NCBI GenBank assembly: GCA_017503885.1
Contig: JAFVSF010000012.1
Coordinates: 1-13,194, forward strand
Source: Clostridia bacterium
GTDB taxonomy: Bacteria; Bacillota; Clostridia; Christensenellales; Borkfalkiaceae
Reading direction: 5' to 3'
DNA: 13,194 nt
The notes under the pieces were generated by a model. That model had not been told where the DNA came from. It ran no database searches and saw nothing but the letters and a program-made list of their open reading frames with translations. Made by a program: the position numbers and the translations under genes. Below, one piece after another: positions 6,456 to 13,194 of this stretch. The first letter of the stretch is position 1. The number at the start of each line of letters is the position of its first letter.

Positions 6456-7343
6456 ATGGACGTTTGGCATATATTTATACACAGTTTAAAAGATTGTGCG
6501 TTAATGCTCCCTATAATGTTCTTAACGTACGTATTAATAGAGGTTGTTGAGCGTAAAACAAGCTTTGCAACAAATGGTAAATACCTTACGGGAAAGGGTG
6601 CGCCGATTTTGGGGGCTACTATAGGAACGATACCTCAATGTGGTGTTAGCGTTATGTCGGCTAAACTTTTTGATAAGGGAATAATTAGTTTAGGCACCCT
6701 TTTAAGTGTATTTATAGCGACGTCAGACGAGGCGTTTTCTATATTGCTTGCAAGTGATAAAAGGCTCGCTATAGTACCGTTAATTGCAATAAAAGGTCTT
6801 TTAGCCATTGGCATAGGCTTGCTTTTTAACCTTATTTTGCATCCACAAAAAGAGTTTAATAACGACGTGTTTAAACACGAAAACGTGTGCGTGCATTGTC
6901 ATAGTGAAACTCACGCTGGTAAAAATGCAAGGTTTAAAATATACGTAGTTTATCCAATACTTCATTCTTTTCAAACCTTTTTATACGTTTTTGCAATAGT
7001 GTTTGCGTTTGGAATTTTGTTTGGGGAGCATGGGCTTATAGGCGAGGAGGAATTTGCGAGATATCTATCTTCAGTAAAATATACCGAGAGTTTTATCGTT
7101 TCGCTTTTAGGTTTAATTCCTAGTTGTGCTTCTTCGGCAATAATTACAAGCCTTTTTGTTAGTGGAGGCATTTCTTTTGGTAGTTTAGTAGCAGGGCTTA
7201 TATCGAATGCAGGAGTAGGTCTTGCAGTTCTTTTAAAAAACACAAAAGAAATTAAACGCAATTTGTTTATTCTTATAACACTTTATTTAATTGGCTCGTT
7301 TAGTGGGCTTTTTATAAACGTGGTTTACAACTTGTTTTTTTAA
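6456..7343 (+). CDS. ArsP_2-type putative arsenic/heavy-metal exporter
   Basis: This encodes 295 residues of a polytopic membrane protein of the family annotated as 10-TM putative heavy-metal or arsenic efflux proteins (ArsP_2, formerly a DUF). Two segments repeat the same pattern: GTIPQCGVSVMSAKLFDKG with ISLGTLLSVFIATSDEA (57-93), and GLIPSCASSAIITSLFVSG with ISFGSLVAGLISNAGVG (219-255). Each carries an I-P-x-C motif (C62, C224), so the protein looks like a two-fold repeat. The central loop has CVHCHSETH (145-153), a likely metal-binding cluster. The start has AAGGA upstream. It leads an operon with two membrane proteins of unknown function. Membrane location and family are well supported; the actual substrate is an inference. 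Confidence 0.8.
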   Translation: MDVWHIFIHSLKDCALMLPIMFLTYVLIEVVERKTSFATNGKYLTGKGAPILGATIGTIPQCGVSVMSAKLFDKGIISLGTLLSVFIATSDEAFSILLASDKRLAIVPLIAIKGLLAIGIGLLFNLILHPQKEFNNDVFKHENVCVHCHSETHAGKNARFKIYVVYPILHSFQTFLYVFAIVFAFGILFGEHGLIGEEEFARYLSSVKYTESFIVSLLGLIPSCASSAIITSLFVSGGISFGSLVAGLISNAGVGLAVLLKNTKEIKRNLFILITLYLIGSFSGLFINVVYNLFF

Positions 7344-7354
7344 CTTTAATAATT

Positions 7355-8167
7355 ATGGAAAAATTTAAAGAGATTTTACAAATAAACTGGGTGCATCAAT
7401 TAATTGGTCTAGGTTTTTTTGCTCTTGGCATTATTGTTGGTGCTATTGTAGTTTTAGTCTTGTGGAAAAATTTTGCACAAAGAGATAAAAAACAAAACAA
7501 AACCCCTAAAGACGTTTTTTATCTAACTCAAAACGCCATTTCGGCTTTTGACAATGGAAATACCGATTTGCAAATTGAGAAAATAAGCTACGTTTGTGAG
7601 GCTTTAGTCTATTTGCTTGATAAAATTCCACAAGAATACGGCAACACTAAAGTTTACGAGGTGCTAAAAAAAGAGGCCTTTAAAATAAACGGCAAAGAAG
7701 TTTTACTTTCTAACTTAAATATGCATTTAGACTTTACTGTTTACGAACTTTTACGTTTTATAAACGGCATTTCCGAAAAAATGAGGGCAGAAGTTTACTC
7801 TATATTAAATTCTAAACTTGGCAAAACTGCTTGGGGGATAGGCAAGTTTATCTTTAAAAATGATATTCAAGAGAAAGATAGAAACAAGTCGCTAGACGAT
7901 ATAACAGTTGGGGCAATTGTAAACACCGTTATATCGATTTGTAACAAAATAAAAGAAAAACCAGAAAGTAAAATAAATGGCTTTTTCAAACCATTTGCAA
8001 AAACTGCACAAAACTTGGCTTTTGGGGTGGCTAATTCTCAAATTGATTATTACGTAAAAGATATAATCGAGATTTTTGCAAACGAGTTGAATAAACTTTA
8101 CTCGGGGCAGTTAAAATCCCTTTCGGTAAAAGATATTTCCATGTCGTCTTTAGAGGAGGGTGTGTGA
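7355..8167 (+). CDS. Membrane-anchored protein of unknown function (A)
   Basis: This encodes 270 residues. One strong membrane segment lies at about 17-37 (Gly/Ile/Val-rich, ending in VLVLWKN), followed by a basic stretch, so the remaining about 230 residues should be cytoplasmic. That part is helical, without cysteine or metal motifs, and includes LDFTVYELLRFINGIS and a C-terminal helix IDYYVKDIIEIFANELNKLY. The start is 11 nt after the ArsP_2 stop and has no clear ribosome binding site, so translation is probably coupled. The next gene follows after one base and shows weak, collinear similarity (LEFTIKQAFDFIDGVT and a matching terminal helix). The pair may therefore be diverged paralogues acting together. 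I do not recognise the family. Confidence 0.7.
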   Translation: MEKFKEILQINWVHQLIGLGFFALGIIVGAIVVLVLWKNFAQRDKKQNKTPKDVFYLTQNAISAFDNGNTDLQIEKISYVCEALVYLLDKIPQEYGNTKVYEVLKKEAFKINGKEVLLSNLNMHLDFTVYELLRFINGISEKMRAEVYSILNSKLGKTAWGIGKFIFKNDIQEKDRNKSLDDITVGAIVNTVISICNKIKEKPESKINGFFKPFAKTAQNLAFGVANSQIDYYVKDIIEIFANELNKLYSGQLKSLSVKDISMSSLEEGV

Positions 8168-8168
8168 T

Positions 8169-8867
8169 ATGTTTTTTACTATTTTAGGATGGGTAGGCTT
8201 GTTTTTGGGTGGATTTTTGCTAGGTGTTTTCATTATTTTACTAGCAAAGGTTAGAAAAACGAAAAAAGCCATATTTACAAATGTACAAAAAAGCAAAAGC
8301 GTCGTAGGCAAAGACAGTAAAAAAATCAAAGAAATAGTATCTAAAAAACGCAAAATTTATAAAAAGAAAAACCGTTTTCACGTTTTAAAAACAGTAGTTG
8401 GTTTAAAAAGTAAAACCACGGGCTATTTTACAATGTACGGCGAAATTATAAACGAGGTTGCAAAATTGCAAAACCCAGAAAGTCAAAATCCGTTTTTAGA
8501 ATTTACGATAAAACAGGCGTTTGATTTTATAGATGGCGTTACCATTGATTTAGAGGAAATTTTAAACACACTAGATTTGCCAATGCTTAAAAATATTGAC
8601 CTTTCAACAATTTACGGGTTTATTGATTTGAGTAATAAAATCAATCAAATTAAATTTGTAAAAACTGCTAAAAAGATATCCAAACCCATTGTTAAAATTT
8701 TGCGTTTTTTAAACCCTGTTAAATGGCTTTCATTATTTATAACTACGATTTTTACGGCTAGTTTAACAAGAGATTTAATTTTTGTTTTGGCAGATATAGT
8801 TGCGTTTGAGTTTTCGGAATTTTATGTGCAATGCAAAAATGAAAACGTTTTAATTATGGCGAACTAA
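8169..8867 (+). CDS. Membrane-anchored protein of unknown function (B)
   Basis: This encodes 232 residues. ATG 8169 is chosen because AGGAGG at 8154-8159 lies 9 nt upstream; an in-frame GTG at 8160 directly abuts that site. The upstream gene ends in TGA at 8165-8167, one base earlier. An N-terminal membrane segment (about 3-26, with GLFLGGFLLGVF) is followed by a very basic stretch of about 45 residues (many Lys), which suggests cytoplasmic orientation or contact with lipid or nucleic acid. Near the end PVKWLSLFITTIF begins a second hydrophobic stretch that runs into an amphipathic helix (DLIFVLADIVAFEFSEFY). Similar order of motifs to the upstream protein suggests distant homology. The function is unknown. 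A weak hairpin (8868-8888) follows the stop. Confidence 0.7.
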   Translation: MFFTILGWVGLFLGGFLLGVFIILLAKVRKTKKAIFTNVQKSKSVVGKDSKKIKEIVSKKRKIYKKKNRFHVLKTVVGLKSKTTGYFTMYGEIINEVAKLQNPESQNPFLEFTIKQAFDFIDGVTIDLEEILNTLDLPMLKNIDLSTIYGFIDLSNKINQIKFVKTAKKISKPIVKILRFLNPVKWLSLFITTIFTASLTRDLIFVLADIVAFEFSEFYVQCKNENVLIMAN

Positions 8868-8888
8868 GTCGTTTTCTTAACAAACGGC

Positions 8889-8917
8889 TTTACAAGACGT
8901 AAGAAAAGTATTATAAT
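8889..8917 (+). promoter_or_regulatory. dut promoter
   Basis: TTTACA at 8889-8894, a 17-bp spacer and TATAAT at 8912-8917 match consensus at 11 of 12 positions. The -35 box directly follows a weak hairpin (GTCGTTT 8868-8874 with AAACGGC 8882-8888) that may end transcription from the operon upstream. Confidence 0.75.
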
Positions 8918-8966
8918 ATATATGTTAATTGTTTTATAAAAACCTAGTGTTTTTTAGGGAGGAAAT

Positions 8967-9404
8967 ATGAGGGTAAGAATTAAAAAGTTGACCGATAGGG
9001 CGATTATTCCAACATATGGTAGCGTAGGAAGTGCAGGGGGCGACCTTTATTCAGCAGAAGAAAACGAGGTTGTGATTGCTCCTAATCAAACCGTTTTAAT
9101 AGGTACTGGGCTTGCCGTTGAGATACCCGACGGATACGTGGGGCTCGTGTATGCTAGAAGTGGGTTAGCAACTAAAAGTGGGCTTGCTCCAGCAAACAAG
9201 GTTGGCGTTATAGATAGCGACTATCGTGGCGAAATAAAGGTTGCTCTTCACAATCACTCAACGGAAGTTAGAGTAGTTGCAAAGGGTGAGAGAATTGCTC
9301 AAATGGTTATTGCTCCTTATTTAAAAGTTGAATACGAAGAGGTGGAAGACTTAACCGATACTACTCGTGGCGAGGGTGGGTTTGGCTCTACTGGTCGCAG
9401 ATAA
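8967..9404 (+). CDS. dut: dUTP diphosphatase (trimeric dUTPase)
   Basis: This encodes 145 residues. It hydrolyses dUTP to dUMP and pyrophosphate, keeping uracil out of DNA and feeding dTMP synthesis. All five motifs of the homotrimeric family are present: I SAGGDLYS (22-29), II ARSGLA (63-68), III GVIDSDYRGEI (80-90) with catalytic Asp83 and Tyr86, IV GERIAQMVI (107-115), and the flexible C-terminal motif V RGEGGFGSTGR (134-144). The length is normal. AGGGAGG precedes the ATG. It is monocistronic, with its own promoter and terminator. Nothing nearby suggests a phage copy. Confidence 0.97.
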   Translation: MRVRIKKLTDRAIIPTYGSVGSAGGDLYSAEENEVVIAPNQTVLIGTGLAVEIPDGYVGLVYARSGLATKSGLAPANKVGVIDSDYRGEIKVALHNHSTEVRVVAKGERIAQMVIAPYLKVEYEEVEDLTDTTRGEGGFGSTGRR

Positions 9405-9429
9405 CCGTTTAAAAGGTGAAAAATTATGG

Positions 9430-9460
9430 CTCTGCGTTGTGTTTGCAACGTGGAGTTTTT
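9430..9460 (+). terminator. Terminator after dut
   Basis: CTCTGCGTTG at 9430-9439 pairs with CAACGTGGAG at 9446-9455. The 10-bp stem includes two adjacent G-T wobbles and has a TGTTTG loop, followed by TTTTT. Confidence 0.85.
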
Positions 9461-9510
9461 CATTTTACTCAAAAATCTTTATATAAATATAAAAATGTAG
9501 TTTATTTACA

Positions 9511-9539
9511 TTGACAAAACCTTTTAAAAAGTATAAAAT
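9511..9539 (+). promoter_or_regulatory. Promoter of the acidic-tail membrane protein gene
   Basis: TTGACA at 9511-9516, 17 bp, then TAAAAT at 9534-9539. Transcription should start near 9546, about 39 nt before ATG 9585. Confidence 0.75.
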
Positions 9540-9584
9540 AGATATGATTATTTATCAATTATGATATTCGTAGGAGTTTTATCT

Positions 9585-11108
9585 ATGAAAAACAACAAAC
9601 GTTTAGCTTTTCTTTCAGCAATAATGGGCTTATGTATTTCCGTATCATCTTTATTTGGTACGGTTGCTTTTGCTGAAGAAACATCTGGTAGCGAACCTGT
9701 ATACGCTGCCACGACAGAGAATACAGACCTCTTATATTTCCCAAACCCTGTAGACTACTTTACCAAAGACGGTAAGGAAGTAACTAAAGATGATATTAAG
9801 GAAATTACTACCGATCAACCTGACGAAACTTGGGATTATGACAAGACCAACAACGAAATAACTTTCTATGCAGATTTAGTTTATAAAGTAACTGCAACCT
9901 TCAAGGATGACAAGACTGCAACTGCAGAGGTAAAGATTAAGCCTGAAACTGAAGAGTTTAAAAAAGTTAAATACGTTGACGATCAGTCTATTAAGGCAAC
10001 TATCGAAACAAAGTTGCAAAATGAGGCTAACCTTAAAGCTCAAGATGAAAAAGATAAGAATATCACAATTCCAAAAGAATTTTGGGATATAGTTGATTTA
10101 AGTTACTTCAGCACAAGACATATCGCAACAAAAGTATATCTTGCTAAACCAAAGACTGATTTCTCAGTTATAAATTCTTCTTGGAAGGCAGAAATGTCTA
10201 AGATAACTCTTTCTGCAAGTGGAACTTATGCGTTCTACGTTGAAATTAAAGATTATCTTAATAACGAACTCGTAGTTGATAAAGACACTATGGAGTTAAG
10301 AGAAGATGGTTGGTACAACGTTGACGATAACGGAACACCAGATGACGAAACTGACGATATTGCAACTCTTGTAATTCCAGTATTTACGTTTGAATACAAT
10401 CCAGAAGTTGTTGTAACTGCAAAGATTGAAGCTAGAGCAACTACTGGTATTATCGGTGTTGAATATAATTCTGGTAAGGTTACAACTGAAAACGTAGCAC
10501 GTCCTACTATTAAACTTTATTATAATGCAAATCCAGATGCAACGTTATCAGGTTTTGACGCATTGACTTCTGCAAATGGTTGGAACGTAGCAACTGCAGA
10601 GCAAGCAACTCATGACGCTTTCTCTACAACGTCACTTAAGTTTACCCCACTTGTAAAAGGTGCATTCGCATTCTCAATCGTAGCAATAGGTTCAGACGTT
10701 GATAACACTACTATCAATGCTGTAAGTGGTGTAATAAGAGTAACTCAAACTGTTCAAGAACAAAAGCTTGTAAACGTTAAGTTTAGAAACTTTATTAAGA
10801 CTAACTGGCTCTCTCTCGTATTCCTCGGTATTGCGTTCCTTTGCGTAATCGGTATTATCGTACTCGCTTTCTATAAGCCAAAGGATGCAGACGAAATCGC
10901 TGCTAAAAAGGCAAAAGAAGAAGTAGAAGATGAAGAGGCTGAAGAAGTAGAAGAAGTTGAAGAAACGGAAGAAGCAACTGAAGAAGTTGAAGAAACCGTT
11001 GAAGAAGCTCCTGTTGAAGAAGTGGAAGAAGCCGTTGAGGAAACTTCTGCTGAAGAAGTTGAGGAAACTCCAGTTGAAGAAGAAACTAAAACGGAAGAAA
11101 ACGCTTAA
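9585..11108 (+). CDS. Exported single-pass membrane protein with Glu-rich cytoplasmic tail
   Basis: This encodes 507 residues. ATG 9585 is chosen because TAGGAG (9571-9576) lies before it and a standard signal peptide follows at once (KNNKR, hydrophobic core, AFA cleavage near residue 30). The in-frame ATG at 9561 has no such site. Residues about 31-400 are extracellular, Thr/Val/Asp-rich and likely beta-sandwich, with an Asp-rich loop (DDNGTPDDETDD) that could bind calcium. One membrane helix (about 408-430) is followed by KPKD and a tail of about 75 residues of which 35 are Glu, in degenerate VEE/VEET repeats. The topology is type I. There is no LPXTG motif or wall-binding repeat. It is monocistronic. 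I do not recognise the family; a role in envelope structure or contact is only a guess. Confidence 0.8.
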   Translation: MKNNKRLAFLSAIMGLCISVSSLFGTVAFAEETSGSEPVYAATTENTDLLYFPNPVDYFTKDGKEVTKDDIKEITTDQPDETWDYDKTNNEITFYADLVYKVTATFKDDKTATAEVKIKPETEEFKKVKYVDDQSIKATIETKLQNEANLKAQDEKDKNITIPKEFWDIVDLSYFSTRHIATKVYLAKPKTDFSVINSSWKAEMSKITLSASGTYAFYVEIKDYLNNELVVDKDTMELREDGWYNVDDNGTPDDETDDIATLVIPVFTFEYNPEVVVTAKIEARATTGIIGVEYNSGKVTTENVARPTIKLYYNANPDATLSGFDALTSANGWNVATAEQATHDAFSTTSLKFTPLVKGAFAFSIVAIGSDVDNTTINAVSGVIRVTQTVQEQKLVNVKFRNFIKTNWLSLVFLGIAFLCVIGIIVLAFYKPKDADEIAAKKAKEEVEDEEAEEVEEVEETEEATEEVEETVEEAPVEEVEEAVEETSAEEVEETPVEEETKTEENA

Positions 11109-11121
11109 TAAAGCATAAAAT

Positions 11122-11151
11122 AATTGCCCGACGTGCAGTCGGGCAATTTTT
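11122..11151 (+). terminator. Strong bidirectional terminator between convergent genes
   Basis: An 11-bp perfect stem (AATTGCCCGAC at 11122-11132 with GTCGGGCAATT at 11138-11148) has a GTGCA loop and a T-run to 11151. Read on the minus strand it is followed by ATTTTAT, so it can also stop the two-component operon. Confidence 0.9.
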
Positions 11152-11188
11152 ATAATAAGAGAAAGTAATCGTATTACAATATATATAT

Positions 11189-11247
11189 TATCCGTCGTTA
11201 GTGGTGAGAGTAAGTTGTCTCTACGCTACTATCAACGGATATTTTTT
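11189..11247. other. Nested stem-loop at the 3' end of the histidine kinase gene
   Basis: TATCCGT at 11189-11195 pairs with ACGGATA at 11235-11241. Inside, TAGT pairs with ACTA and GAGAG with CTCT around an eight-base loop. On the plus strand it is followed by six T (11242-11247), which run into the kinase stop codon at 11246-11248. It may be a second terminator or a small structured element. Just upstream GTAAT/ATTAC (11165-11177) forms a short palindrome. Confidence 0.5.
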
Positions 11248-12340
11248 ATCTATTGCTTTTAAAAATTACTGTAAAAGAAGTTCCTTTATTTGGCTCTGAC
11301 CAAACTTTTAATTCTAGATCAAGAAGTTCTGCAATCTTTCTAACCGTTGAAAGACCAAGTCCATTGCCGTGAGTAGAACGGGATTTATCACCTCTAAAAT
11401 ACTTATCGTACATACGTTTTTTTGTTTCTTCATCCATACCTACGCCGTAGTCTTTCACTTGCACTGCAACGAGTTTGTCGGTTTTTGAAAGGGTTATTTC
11501 AATCTTGTCGCCCCAGTTAGAAAACTTAATGGCGTTTTGTATAACGTTGATAAAAAGTTGGCTAGTAAGTTCTGCGTTTGAGTATACGTTGCAGTCGTCA
11601 AAATCTGCAATGATTTCTATATCTTTTTTCTCCCAGTCGTTTTGGAGAAGTAATACGCTCTTTCTAATTTGTTCAGAAACGTTATAGTATTCTTTTTCTA
11701 TTGCTAGGTTAGAATTTTCCAATCTGTCTAAAAGCAAGGTGCTAGCCGTAAGGTCGATAAGTCTATCCGACTCTGAAACTATTATAGACAAGTATTCTTT
11801 TGCCTCATCTTGTGTAAGATTACCTTTTGATATTAGTCTTGCAAATCCTCTAATGGACACTATAGGTGTTTTTAACTCGTGAGAGAAGTCGTTTATAAAG
11901 TCGTTCTTTTCTTTGTCGGCAAGTTTTAATCTGTGCGAAACTGCAATGAGAACGTCGCCAACCTTTTTGAATTCGCTTGAAAGGTCTTCAAGGTCTATTT
12001 CGTATTCGCCTTTTAAGATTTTATTACAAGCGTCGTAAACCTTTTTTGCCTGTGTCGTACGGTTTAAATATTGCTTATAAAACAAGAAAAATCCAGCACC
12101 TACAGAGCATATAAAAACAAAGATTAAAAAGGCGTAACCGTGTGGAAAGTTAAAGGTCAATGCCCCAGAACTTGCAAATAAAAGTATTGGTACGATGCAA
12201 AACGTTGCAGTTGCTAAAATACAAATAAGTGCGTATATAAGTTCAAAAACGGCAGGTTTACGCTTTTTCTTTCCGTTGTTTTTACCCTTAGAAACAGGCT
12301 TAACTTTTTGTTTGTCTTTTTGCGAAAGATTATTACTCAT
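11246..12340 (-). CDS. Sensor histidine kinase
   Basis: This encodes 364 residues. A long basic N-terminal stretch (many Lys, 1-29) precedes two membrane helices (about 31-58 and 68-90) with only about ten residues between them. The protein thus belongs to the intramembrane-sensing type without a real extracellular domain. A linker follows, then the dimerisation/phosphorylation domain with His154 in FSHELKTP. The catalytic domain has the N box (NVIQNAIKF, with Asn269), G1 DYGVGM (297-302), F box YDKYFRGD (311-318) and G2 GNGLGLS (325-331). All catalytic elements are intact. The start codon overlaps the response regulator's end by 8 nt (ATGAGTAA), so translation is coupled. It should phosphorylate the adjacent regulator. 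The signal is unknown. Confidence 0.95.
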   Translation of the reverse strand: MSNNLSQKDKQKVKPVSKGKNNGKKKRKPAVFELIYALICILATATFCIVPILLFASSGALTFNFPHGYAFLIFVFICSVGAGFFLFYKQYLNRTTQAKKVYDACNKILKGEYEIDLEDLSSEFKKVGDVLIAVSHRLKLADKEKNDFINDFSHELKTPIVSIRGFARLISKGNLTQDEAKEYLSIIVSESDRLIDLTASTLLLDRLENSNLAIEKEYYNVSEQIRKSVLLLQNDWEKKDIEIIADFDDCNVYSNAELTSQLFINVIQNAIKFSNWGDKIEITLSKTDKLVAVQVKDYGVGMDEETKKRMYDKYFRGDKSRSTHGNGLGLSTVRKIAELLDLELKVWSEPNKGTSFTVIFKSNR

Positions 12341-13007
12341 CGGTTTTCACCGCCTTGTATCCAAGCCCTCTCACAGACTTAATCTCTATCGAGGTAACGC
12401 CCTCTAATTTTTCTCTTATTCTGTTTACGTGTACGTTTAAAGTGTGGTCGCTTTTATCCGAATAACCCCAAACGTCTTCCATAAGTTCGTTGCGTGTAAA
12501 AATTTTACCCAAAGAGGAGAGAAGTTTAAAAAGAAGTAAAAATTCCTTTTGGGTAAGTTCGACGTCTTTTCCGTTTACATAGGCAGACATTTTAGTGTAG
12601 TCTAGCTCTAATTCGTTAAACTTTAACTTTTGTTCCGACGCACTTTTAGCTCTTCTTAAAAGAGCTTTTATTCTAAGTACCAATTCTTCTTCATCTACGG
12701 GTTTTGTCATATAGTCGTCTGCTCCAACCATAAAGCCGTAATGCTTGTCAGAAGGTGCTATCTTTGCTGTTACTATAATTATAGGAATATCTGGATTCTC
12801 TCTTCTTAAATGCTCGGTAAGGCGAAAACCACTCATATCTGGGAGCATTATATCGCAAAGAATAAGGTCTGGTTTTTCGCTTTCGAAAAGGGCGAGAGCT
12901 TCAGTGCTGTTTTCAGCAGGAATAGGTTTAAATCCTGCATTTTTTAATACTACGGACATTAGTTTTCTTGTGCTAAAATCGTCCTCAACTATAAGTATAC
13001 CGAACAT
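12333..13007 (-). CDS. OmpR/PhoB-family response regulator
   Basis: This encodes 224 residues starting MFGILIVEDD. The start at 13007 is fixed by AAGGAGGG 5 nt upstream; longer in-frame starts would run through the promoter. The receiver domain has the acidic pair E8-D9-D10, phosphoacceptor Asp52 (LILCDIMLPD), Thr80 (IIIVTAK) and Lys102 (MTKPVDE). The C-terminal winged helix (about 130-220) has LTQKEFLLLFKLL, the DHTLNVHVNRIREKL recognition region and the terminal VRGLGYK wing typical of the OmpR group. It is first in a two-gene operon with the kinase. A palindrome sits in its promoter and may be an autoregulatory site. Confidence 0.95.
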   Translation of the reverse strand: MFGILIVEDDFSTRKLMSVVLKNAGFKPIPAENSTEALALFESEKPDLILCDIMLPDMSGFRLTEHLRRENPDIPIIIVTAKIAPSDKHYGFMVGADDYMTKPVDEEELVLRIKALLRRAKSASEQKLKFNELELDYTKMSAYVNGKDVELTQKEFLLLFKLLSSLGKIFTRNELMEDVWGYSDKSDHTLNVHVNRIREKLEGVTSIEIKSVRGLGYKAVKTDE

Positions 13008-13039
13008 AACGCCCTCCTTAAAGTAAATTAACAAGATAT

Positions 13040-13060
13040 AGTATATCACACTTTTGTGAT
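13040..13060 (-). promoter_or_regulatory. -10 box and palindromic operator of the two-component operon
   Basis: On the minus strand a TATACT -10 box (complement of 13040-13045) lies about 33 bp ahead of the response regulator start. Upstream and abutting it is the inverted repeat ATCACA-N4-TGTGAT (13045-13060), which fills most of the -10/-35 spacer. The -35 position holds only a T-run, so the core promoter is weak. This layout fits control by a DNA-binding protein. Confidence 0.6.
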
Positions 13061-13143
13061 TAAAAAAAGAAAAAATAATAAATTTGGTAAAAATATTATA
13101 AATAAATAAAAGATTGGTGAAAACGTATAAAATCGCATTAAAA

Positions 13144-13194
13144 ACTATTTACTTTAGTAGTAAATAGTGATAATATTGTACTCGTGGAGGATAG
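13144..13194 (+). promoter_or_regulatory. Perfect 25-bp palindrome and ribosome binding site of an off-window gene
   Basis: ACTATTTACT at 13144-13153 and AGTAAATAGT at 13159-13168 form a perfect 10-bp inverted repeat around a TTAGT centre. TTTACT (13148-13153) with TAATAT (13171-13176) at 17-bp spacing may be a weak promoter embedded in it. GGAGG at 13186-13190 then predicts a plus-strand start codon just past the window edge. The region 13061-13143 is AT-rich and shows no gene. Confidence 0.55.

Noticed and set aside
8160..8168. GTG start for protein B
   Set aside because: It sits immediately next to AGGAGG, leaving no spacing. ATG 8169 is correctly spaced.

Overview
The window looks like a chromosomal segment of a low-GC Gram-positive bacterium, most likely an uncultured Clostridia-type gut lineage. 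The evidence is AT-rich DNA, strong AGGAGG ribosome binding sites, near-consensus sigma-A promoters (TTGACA-17-TATAAT), Cys-acylated lipoproteins, TGA used as a stop codon, and the linked NifU-like / GGGtGRT gene pair. Assignment below class level is not supported by the sequence alone.

Layout. Positions 1-1156 hold the tail of one lipoprotein gene and a complete lipoprotein gene that looks like its tandem paralogue. Two hairpin terminators follow. Positions 1261-2973 (minus strand) carry a two-gene operon: a NifU-like Fe-S scaffold protein and a GGGtGRT-family protein. It shares a divergent promoter region with a plus-strand lipoprotein (3162-4295) whose N-terminal stalk is built from 33-bp tandem repeats. 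Next come a strong terminator and tyrS (4421-5626), which has a very short leader and no T-box.

Positions 5621-6230 are non-coding and the most unusual part of the window. Two 129-bp palindromic elements lie in tandem with a 130-bp period, and a third, shorter relative follows. All three share an 18-nt apical core (a GACC/GGTC stem, AACAA loop and bulged T). The stem arms of copies 1 and 3 differ in sequence but keep base pairing. More stem-loops follow. The first element's terminal inverted repeat contains the tyrS stop codon.

Positions 6456-8867 form an apparent operon: an ArsP_2-type (putative arsenic/heavy-metal) membrane exporter and two membrane-anchored proteins of unknown function that look distantly related to each other. 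Then come dut (dUTPase, 8967-9404) with its own promoter and terminator, and an exported single-pass membrane protein with a very glutamate-rich cytoplasmic tail (9585-11108). Convergent to these, on the minus strand, is a response regulator / histidine kinase pair (13007-11246). The right edge holds a perfect 25-bp palindrome upstream of a ribosome binding site for a gene that starts beyond the window.

Most genes are housekeeping or envelope functions. The parts least explained by known families are the palindromic repeat family after tyrS, the two unknown proteins behind the ArsP_2 gene, and the acidic-tail membrane protein.
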